From contig JAFITR010000048.1 in the NCBI GenBank assembly GCA_017116025.1, forward strand, positions 1 to 9,755: a stretch of DNA of 9,755 nt, read 5' to 3'. This DNA is from Simkania negevensis (lineage in GTDB: Bacteria > Chlamydiota > Chlamydiia > Chlamydiales > JAFITR01). Shown here piece after piece: positions 1 to 9,100 of the stretch. Positions within the stretch are counted from its first letter, which is position 1. Each line of letters opens with the position of its first letter. The position numbers and the translations under genes were made by a program. The notes beneath the pieces were generated by a model. The model had not been told where the DNA came from, did no database searches, and was given only the letters and a program-made list of their open reading frames with translations.

Positions 1-81
1 CTTGTTATATTATTTAAACTACTGAACTCAGCGTGGTGCATGCAAATGCCGAGAATTTTACAATTATTTTTTTGACCGTTT
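1..81. other. Non-coding leader upstream of the giant gene
   Basis: This short stretch is distinctly AT-rich: my hand count gives about one third G+C, well below the gene that follows. Two of the three forward frames close at once (TAA at 15-17, TGA at 23-25). The third stays open to the TGA at 73-75, which is the stop that bounds the giant gene's frame upstream. A TATATT hexamer at 6-11 could be a -10 element, but its -35 would lie outside the window, so no promoter is claimed. An 8-bp palindrome TGCATGCA sits at 37-44. No purine-rich ribosome binding site precedes the ATG at 82; the bases just upstream are mostly T. No terminator hairpin was seen. Confidence 0.6.
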
Positions 82-186
82 ATGGAACAAACCACAACAA
101 TTGCGTTATATACTAAAAGCGCCCCTGCGGCAGGGGGATCTACCGTAGAGGGATCGTCACCACATGCTGGCTTTCAGCAAGTTACA
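82..186 (+). other. Polar Thr/Ser/Ala/Gly-rich N-terminal leader (residues 1-35)
   Basis: The first 35 or so residues are rich in Thr, Ser, Ala and Gly (TTT near the start, then APAAGGSTVEGSSPHAG) with few large hydrophobics and no Lys/Arg-plus-hydrophobic pattern of a Sec signal. It is probably disordered. Polar, Ser/Thr-rich N-termini are typical of type III secretion substrates, which would fit a chlamydial effector, but this composition alone is weak evidence. Folded, helical sequence appears to begin around residue 34 (VTTCAVAALQNLQARVNF). Confidence 0.4.
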
Positions 187-3100
187 ACATGTGCTGTTGC
201 AGCTCTGCAAAACTTACAGGCCAGAGTCAATTTTTTCTATACAGAGAGATCGTTACCGGAAAATTTTGATGTTGAGGCATTAAAAAAGCATTCTCTCATT
301 GCAGAAGGCAGCTCCATTCCCAAGGCTCTCAGTCGCAACAACGCCAGCGATCGAAGGGAGTTGATCACACGGTTTGCATATGTACACGGCGACTCTTTTA
401 TCAGAGGGACCCGCTTTGAAAGAGACGATCTTATTAGTTCAATAGAGCTTTTGTCGAGTTTTTTTTCACACCTCCTCTCCCATGACTTATTAATATTAGA
501 AGCAGATGATGTTACTGCCATAAAACCTCAGATTATGAAACTACAGGACTCTCTCAGCCAGATCAGATTGTTCCATATGACTCTTGATACCCTCATCAAG
601 GACAACACCGACTGCAGCAATTCTCATTTTCAACAGAAACTCTACGACTATGCCACTTCCATTGCAAAAAAACTCTACAATCTCTCTCCCGGGAGTAGCT
701 ATTCAATGGCTGGTGGCTGGCGAGGACCTCGCTGGCAAAGATCTTCAAGTCACTCTATGGTATACACCTTTACCAAGCGCGACGATGGCCACTACAATAT
801 CGAAATCTATAGCACAGGAAAACATGCAGAAAACTACCACAACATTTTCGAAGAAGGAAACAAGCAAAAAATCTGCCCTTTTATTCGTTACAGAGCAGTC
901 AGTTGTGAGAAGCTTTTCTTTTCCAACAACGAAGCTGATATTCAACCTGACTGGTTTTTATCACTTTTAGAGCCCCTGTTTCTACCCCGACGGGATTCAA
1001 AACTATCTGTTAATCCATCGGACATCTATCAACGCGTGTTTGGCCATTTGAGTTCCGAGCGCGTCTCTTCTAGACAGGAAATCATCGACTGTATAACACC
1101 TCCACGAGCTCAAATTAACAACTGGCATATGCTAACGGCAATGCTTTTTGCTACGGTTCCAGAGGCCACTTATAAGCAGTTGAAGCTGGAGCTCAAGCTA
1201 TGGATGTTCATCCTTTTTTACCAAGCCTATAAAGATACAATACCGGTAGACAGTTCTGAGGCTGAGCAGGCACGCACGCTACAAAAATATGCTGGAGAAA
1301 AATTAATGCGTACATTCTCCAAGATGTACAAGGCTGGAGAAGACGGCGTGCTCTCTCGAGACAAAGCGTTACAAGTATACGCAACGCTTTCTGATGCACA
1401 GGATAGACTTTCTATTATCGAACAAGAGATCTCAGCTAAGAGAGCTTCGCAGCCTTCTTTACCTATTGCCATGCGGCCACGGAATGCAAACCTTGTTGCT
1501 CTACAACAAGAGATCATCGGTCTACGTTCAGCCTTCCTGCACAAGCCGCCAAAGGCAAATACGCAGATTGACACACTCCCTTTCCTCTCTCTCCAGCGTC
1601 CCAATCCAGGGACGCTACTAGCCACACTACAAGGTGCTAAAGGTTTTATCGAGGCTGCATTGAAAAGAGATCAGAAAACGCAAGCACGAGTCCTGCTCGA
1701 AGAGCTGTTTTCTCTACTTCCTGTTCCTGCGGCAGAATCCTCCGATTTTTGGCTATGGATACCCCAGAACGACCTCAAAGGGGTTATGCAAACAGTTGAG
1801 GCCCTTACCGGATACTATTCTGATTTATTGATGGTCAGTTCCGTTCAACGCCCAGAGGCAAAGATCTATTTTTTGCTCGCCTATGCCATCTCCCATACCA
1901 TAGCCGTCCGCATCGATTCAACACGTTCACGCACCACTGGCGAGCCCTTTCTCGCCCACTATGGCGCCCACCAGCCCTTGGATTTAAACAGGCCATTCAA
2001 AGTCTTCTACCACCGAGAAGATTGGGATAGGCAAAAGAGGCTCTCTGATTATTTCGATACCATCAACACCCGTGCACAAGCAAAAAATAATGGGGAACTA
2101 TTCTATTTTAGATCGCTTGTTTCCTCTCAACAACAACAGGAAAACGTTGACGATGATTTTTTTGATAAGCTGATAAAAAACAATGCAACGGTCTATGAAG
2201 AAGTCCGCAGGAAAAATAGGTTCTACTCAAGCTGGATGAACGCCCCTAACAGGGAACCTCCTTTTTCGCCCGATGACGTTCTAGCCTTTGAGCTTGTATG
2301 GGACATCGACATTGACCCGTCCAAATCACCCCTTATTGCAAGCAATCTTGACCACCTAGTACTACTGAGAAGGGTTGCGTTTTATGCTGATAGAGCTAAC
2401 CTATATTCAAAAAAATACGGAATAAAAGTCAGCATCTTTAACCTTACGGTCGAGATAGAGACCAGAGCAGCAGGCTTCGGGGAAAAGAGGCTAGGCGCTA
2501 TATTCAAATACAATTCTAACCCTTATTCCTTCGCTTCCTTAACGGATGAAGAATACGAAAAAACGCACCGTTCTCTGATAAGCAGCAACGACCTCGACAG
2601 ACACGTTCATGCCATCATAACCGGAAAAAGAGGCCGGGATACAGCAGCTTCACCTGCTAACCAGGGATATGCCAGCTTGCCAAATGAAGCAGAGACCCTC
2701 ATCAAAGAAGACAATATCCCGATATTAGCCATCAGAGAGCTAATCCGAACAGGGGCACAACCTCATCTTTTCACCTATCAACTTCTCTACTATTTCCGCC
2801 ACAACAGAAGCCTGCTAGCAAAACCTGCTATCCAGGTGTTATTCGACACGATCTTTTTCAAACCTCTCCGAGCACAAAACGGCTCCTTAGAGCTACCCCT
2901 ATTTGAACAGCTTACTGCTGAACCTAATCTTGCTGACCAGTGTATCGACTTGATCAACTCCGGCCTCAAGGATTTTTGGGAAAAAATGCCAAACCAAAGA
3001 CCTCACGTCCACGCTTGTCTATTTTTTGTTCGCCTAGCTGACAGGGTCAGAAACTTAGTCCCTCAACCGAAGCAACACCTGGTTCTTCCCAACGCAGACA

Positions 3101-6100
3101 AATTGCTGGAGGGATGGCTTGCTATTCCCGACCTCTCTTTAGAGGAAAAGAGTGCCATCCACCTCCATCTCTTATATCACTACTATCAGAAAAGAACACT
3201 AGAGAGAAGTTTCTCAGAGGCAGAGATTCAAAAGAGGTATATCAGCTGGATTTTCTATACCAACAATGAGTTAAATGAAGAAAATAATGACCCTGTTCTT
3301 AAAAGAGCTGCTGAGCAATTTGCCTACACTACGTCACCTTACCTTCAAAAGGTGCTCGATGATCAAGAAAAAAGGAACAGGTTTTTTACGGATCTGTTTC
3401 AAGCATTATCTCTTCCCAACAAAACGAGTCAGCAGCAGTGGCTTCCTGCCTCACACCCCACATATCGAGTAACAACCTCTAGCGATACCTTCTGGGCTGT
3501 AAATATTGAGACGGGCAAAATCTGCAACGAGGCAGGTAGTCTTAAAAATACTAATGATCCAAGGTGGAAGCACTCTCCTACCTACCAAAGGCTCTTTGGA
3601 AAAGAGAAGCTTAGTTATCATGTCTCTGGAGCAATATTCTACTTCAAATCATCCGTTCTAGGCTCGATGCGCGTTGTCACAGGTATACAAGGCATGTATG
3701 TTGAATTTGAACTTGGCCTGGAAATGGAGCGGGACGGCAGATGGTACAAGTACATCACGCCTTCAAGCAATTTATTCAATCAAAACTGTTTGCCCAATAC
3801 AATTCCCGGATTTCTTAAAGCCGACCACGCTTTTTGGCTCTCCATTGATCCATCCAAGCCATCATTGATCACAGACCTTAAGACAGGGAAAACTGTCTAT
3901 TTAGTCTGCTCTAACGGCAAAATCATCCCGTCTGAAGATGAGGGCAAGCCGTCAGAAGAGCAGCGATACCTTTGTCTCTGCTCAGATAGCCAACCTACCT
4001 ACGATTTTGGGCCCCTAAAATTATTTGAACACACCAATTATACAGCGATCTGGCTCAAAGGGGCTGATAGCAATGTAGACGTTGCTGCGATCATTTTCCC
4101 GCGCTACCTTTCTTTAAACGAAAATGATCTTGCCTTTGTTGTTGACACAAATGGTCATGCGGTTTGGGAAAGCAATCGGCAGTATCTGTTAGCTCAAGAC
4201 CAAAAACGCTGGCTTTTTGGTCATATGAACAACTACCTTTTGCTAAAAAGCAAAGAAGGTGGCAAACAGAAACTTCTTCTTCCTCTGCGAAAAATTTTAC
4301 AAACCGAAAATGAGCATCACCTGACTTCGGTTGAACAGCTCGACATCGAAAGCAAAGATTTATCAACAACTGAAAGAGATCCCAGAGAAATCGAGTTCAA
4401 CATGCCACAAAGAGGGCAACATCGGTTTCTAGAATATGACCTTGTCGACGACAAGCCTAGAGCCAAGGAGGTTGAAGGCAAGCTCTTTTTAGCCTATCTT
4501 TATCTAGGACAGAGGAGCTACACGGAGGCTTTCGATTGCCTACGCGAAGTAACACAAAGCGACTTACTTTCACTGCAAAGCCAGAAAATCTTCGAGTGGA
4601 TTCTTTTATCTGGTGAAAGAAGCAGTGATTTTTCTCCCAATGCAATCGCGATTCGCCTCTATGCGTACAAAACGCTAGTTGATTACAGGAACAGGCCTGA
4701 GTTTGAACAAAGAGAAAAAGACGAAGAAAACGAAGAAAACAAGAAAAAAAAAGAAGCGATCGACAAAGAAATGCGCTCCGGCTACTCCATTTATCTCGAC
4801 GGTATCCAGAACGTTGTTGCTCCTTTACGGCTACCGAAGGAAGATGAGGTTGGGCTTATTGAACGCGCTCTTGGAACCAGCACATTTCATCGACGTTACT
4901 ACGACCTGACCCACGACACCCCCATGCCTCCCATTTTTTCTTTTGCTGAGTATAGAACAACCACGTCATTTACAGAACCCGTCACTCTTCCCCGCCTCGG
5001 TTTCCGACATACCGATGACCCCTTCTTCGATGACCCCTCCTATGACTCCTCCAAGGACCCTGTTTGTTGTCCGGCATTACTACCTGGCCCAGGCCTAGAC
5101 AGAAATTATTACAAAGAAAGAGCAACATCTTTTCTCCGCAATGGTCGTGACCACGATTATTACACACCCCCATCTATCGAGAGTCTATCTGTCATCTTCC
5201 CTCAAGAAGGTTTGAACCTCTCTAGAGACTTTGTCTCGCTCTATCGCATCGCCAAAAATGGCTGTGAGGCAAAAAGAAGAGTGCTGTGCTTCCGCCTCAG
5301 CCAGCTCGATATAAAAGATTTGTTCCAAACACACTCGAACGATAACACGAGCCCCTACACAGAGTGGAACTTATACAACTACCTCTTCTTTGCTTTACAA
5401 CATCCTGAAAAGGCTCCCGAGCTTCCTTCCAACCGGTTAACAGAATCTCTTTACAACTTTCACAAACAGCTCAACATTGCCTATAGCAAGAGACCGATGA
5501 ACAAAGCAGGTAACACCCAGCCAATTTTCCCAAACCAACCACCCTCCCGTATCAGGACCACCTTCCCACCTATTGCCACACAACCTGCTGTGCGCTGCAC
5601 TACACCAACGGGCCTCTCCTTTCTACTCTTTACAAGGGAAACAGACACTTTCGAAACAACCTACCCACTCTCGGGCGAATCCTTCCTCTCTTGCTCAATG
5701 GGCGATAAACGAGCAGAAAATGCGAACACAATATGTGCCCTTGGTGATCAAGACATCAACGAGACGGAAAGAAACTACTTAAACGCTATCCAAATAGAAT
5801 TTGCTGCTTTTGCTGACGAACTAAATGCAGGAAGGAAAAGAAACGATTCCCTTCCCCATTATTCTCTGCGAAGAGACAAAAACTTCATCGATATTGAGAG
5901 TGAGATGTCGACAAAGATTGCCGAGCAGAGGGAACGCCTTGAAGGGCAGGAAAAAACCATGCTTGCTTTTGCTAACAAAACATCTGCACAGCTCCCACAC
6001 ACTCTTAGAAAGTTGATGCTTCTTCGGGGGCGTTCGGCTAAAGAGCTTAAGTTGAACGACCTCATTCTTCTCTTTTTAAAAGGGAGAAAAGAGCTGTTTT

Positions 6101-9100
6101 ATTCTGCCAACAGCGACCTTGACGAGCAAGATGTCACCACTCTGTACCAATTAATCGGTAAGTACCTCATCAACGCCACTCATCTACAACAATGGCAAAG
6201 GGGAGATGTACATGCGCGCAAGCTCGCTGCCAACGATTTTCAAAGCAAGGAAGAGCGCGACTATCTTATTGAACAGCTAGGCTACGAACTTTTCACTACA
6301 AGAACTTATGACAACGGCACCGCTCAGCTCAACCCTGAGCGTGAAGTGCCCTTTCTCGTCTTCGAATATTTCAGCAATATACGCATCCGTCCCGAGCAGT
6401 ACAATCTGCTATACAAAATGACGGAACGAGGAGTAGGACAAAAGCGCTACCGCGATATCGTCATACAGCTCATTATGGGAGCGGGCAAGACATCCGTGTT
6501 TGCCTCTATCCTCGGTCATCTTGCAGCCAAACCGGGACGTCTCTCTCTCTTTGTTACCCCCGCATCACAATTTAGCACCGTCATAGAAAACCTCAAGAAC
6601 ACACAACGTAGATGCTTTCATCAAGAGATCGATAGCATCGATCTATCTCGAAATACCTTCACTCGTAAAAATCTGTCCTGGATATACAGCAAGCTCAAAA
6701 AGGCTATGGAACGCGAGGAGATGGTCGTCATCAAAAGTGAAACGATTCAAGCCCTTGAACTCGAATTCTTAAGCTGTGCCAAAGACTATATCAGCGACAG
6801 AAAGAACAAACCTTCGCAAGATCTCATACAAAAGATCGCTATTTTACGCGACATCCTTCTCATTTTTCGAAAACATAGTGACGTTACTATCGACGAGGTC
6901 GATATCGTCCTTAACACCTTGCGCGAAGTTAACTTCCCTATAGGAGAAGCCGAACAGATCAAAGCCGAAAGGATTGATGTCGTTAAAACAATCATGAGTC
7001 TTTTAGTAAGCAAAGAGACAATTCCCAACACCAACCAAACGATGGAAGAGCTCTCCGGTGTTAGGCGCAATGAACAAGCATTGCTTTCTCAAGTAGACTA
7101 CCAAAAGAAAGTTCAACCTTTCTTGGCAAGCAAGCTCGCCGAGGCATATGCTCCTTTTGCCGTTGCACTAGAACACAAAAGCTCACTTGTCCGTTATTTC
7201 TTGAATACGATTCCCCAAGAAGTGCAAACCCTTACCGATCACAAAGGTGGTCGTGCTGCTCAGCAAGAGGTTGAGAAAGCTCAGCAATGGTATAACAGAC
7301 AGGCAAATCAGGCAGAAATAGAAAAAGATATCGCTTTTCTTGTTGAACTGGGTCGGCGTGCCGTCTCTTCCAATCCGACGGAGAATGAGCAGGCTAATCT
7401 TATGGCTCTTGCCAAACACGTAATACAGGATCTGCTACCTGCTACTCTGAGCAAAAGCTGTGGACGTCACTTTGGCCGCTCAAAAAGCATCGAAAACGCA
7501 GGAGAAATCCTGCCATTCCAGGGCGTCGACACACCATCGCCGACAACAAAATTCGGCTACTATTATGAATTGGCCACCTACCACTTCTTAACGGTGCTAT
7601 CAAAAGGTGTCACGCCATACCAAATCATGGATCTTGCTAACAAATTCAAAGTAGCTGCGTCCCAGCGCGACGAGCCCTTTGACGAAACAGCTGAGGCCGA
7701 AAAATTCTTGCGGTTGACAGGTGTCTCCCTTGCCGATATCGACCGCCCCGGCAAGGTAGAGGAAGCCGTAGAAAATCTCAGGAAAGAGACAAGCAAGCTT
7801 CTCGATATCGAGACAGAAACCATCGCCCTCTACGTTTCATTTTGCGTAGACCGCTTTAACAGCACACCACAAAACTTTGTCGATCAGTTCGCTGATTGCC
7901 GTGCTATGGCAGGAGTATTATGGAATGCCCCCGGCTACCACGAGGCCCTAGCAAGCAACATTATTTACGATCGAGGGAGTGAGGGACGTATTGTTGACAT
8001 CATGCTCCAACGAGCAGAAAAACTACAAAGAAGAAATATTCATACAGTCAAGTCAGCGGGAGCTAAAGGACTACTTAGAGAGGCCCTCTTCAATCATCCC
8101 CAAAAAGAGAAATTTCACGGCATCATCGACATCGCTGGGCATTTCAAAGAACTCAATAATACGTGCGTGGCGCGTGAAATCCTCGAATATTTTGAAAACG
8201 ATGAGAGGATCGACGGCGTCCTCTTTTACATCCCCCAAGCAGGACCTGAGGCCTCCATCTCAGAAAGAAAAAATTCTGGCAAGCTCGCTATTATGAAAAA
8301 GGGAGCATCCTCCCACGAAGTCATCGGGGGCACGAGCAAAGAACTCATCGAAGCTGTTGGCATCCCAATAAAAAATCTATTCGTTTATTACGACGAAAGC
8401 CACACGACAGGATCAGACATTTTACAACCCCCTACAAGCAAAAATTTCGTCATTGTTGGTGAGAGGCTGATGAGAAGAAATTTCTTCCAAGGCATCTTGC
8501 GTTTGCGACAATTTTTCTTCTCTCAAGACGCTGAATTTGTTGTTCCGGATAATGCACGCAGCTCCTTGCTCGGAGAGGGATCAACTGTCCTCGATCTCAT
8601 CAATTCGGGCATCAAATACCAGGCGATATGCCTTGCTATGGATAATTACCGCTCCTTTAAACAACAGATCAGCAACGTCTTCAGAAAAAAGGCGCTTGAA
8701 AAGTTGCTCAACCCAAGAACAGCATCTGACCAGACGCCCGAAGACATTGCACGTGCCATTGGTAAAGAGTTTGAAAAATACCAGAAAGTTCTCCTTGCTA
8801 CTTCATCAGACTCCCCCTATGCGCAGTTTGGCAGGGTTGAGCAGGATATCGACACGATCGACAACCTCCAACGTTATGCGGAACGAGCCTTAAATAATTT
8901 CCCAAGAGGCCAAGAAGGAGACGTTGCTGAACTACGCGATGAACTTCGCCGTCTCATCGAGCGTGCACAGCACAACCCCATTCTTCCTAAAAAAGTACCA
9001 AAATTTACAAGCGATATCATCGGCCTCGAAGAAGAGGTAGAGATGGCGCTGGAGCAAGAGGCGCAGCTAGAGGTGGAGCTCGAACTTGAGCTTGAGCAAG

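Noticed and set aside
1..75. Open frame-1 stretch ending at TGA 73-75, possible tail of an upstream gene six bases before ATG 82
   Set aside because: Only 24 codons, AT-rich, and without recognisable sequence; too short to tell from chance.
72..114. TTGACC at 72-77 with TATACT/TTATAT near 106-114 as a promoter
   Set aside because: Spacing is about 28-31 bases instead of about 17, and the -10 would lie inside the coding region.
164..283. 39-codon frame-2 ORF starting at ATG 164 with a GAGGGA element at 148-153
   Set aside because: Better ribosome site than the main start, but short, featureless and inside the main frame; no reason to think it is translated.
584..970. 128-codon open frame on the + strand, frame 2
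   Set aside because: Fully overlapped by the main frame, Thr/Ser/Lys-rich low-complexity translation with no motif; best explained as a shadow.
1227..1625. 132-codon open frame on the - strand (and a shorter overlapping - strand frame at 1208-1399)
   Set aside because: Lies wholly inside the giant + strand frame, no recognisable domain, no ribosome binding site, and Ser/Arg/Cys-rich composition typical of antisense translation.
4679..4909. Programmed frameshift product as a proven gene
   Set aside because: The A9 tract makes slippage possible, but without RNA or protein evidence it is kept as a finding, not a feature.
8537..8893. 118-codon open frame on the + strand, frame 2 (also 7979-8296, 105 codons)
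   Set aside because: Embedded in the conserved motor region, where the main frame has clear family motifs; translations are Ser/Arg/Leu-rich with no domain.
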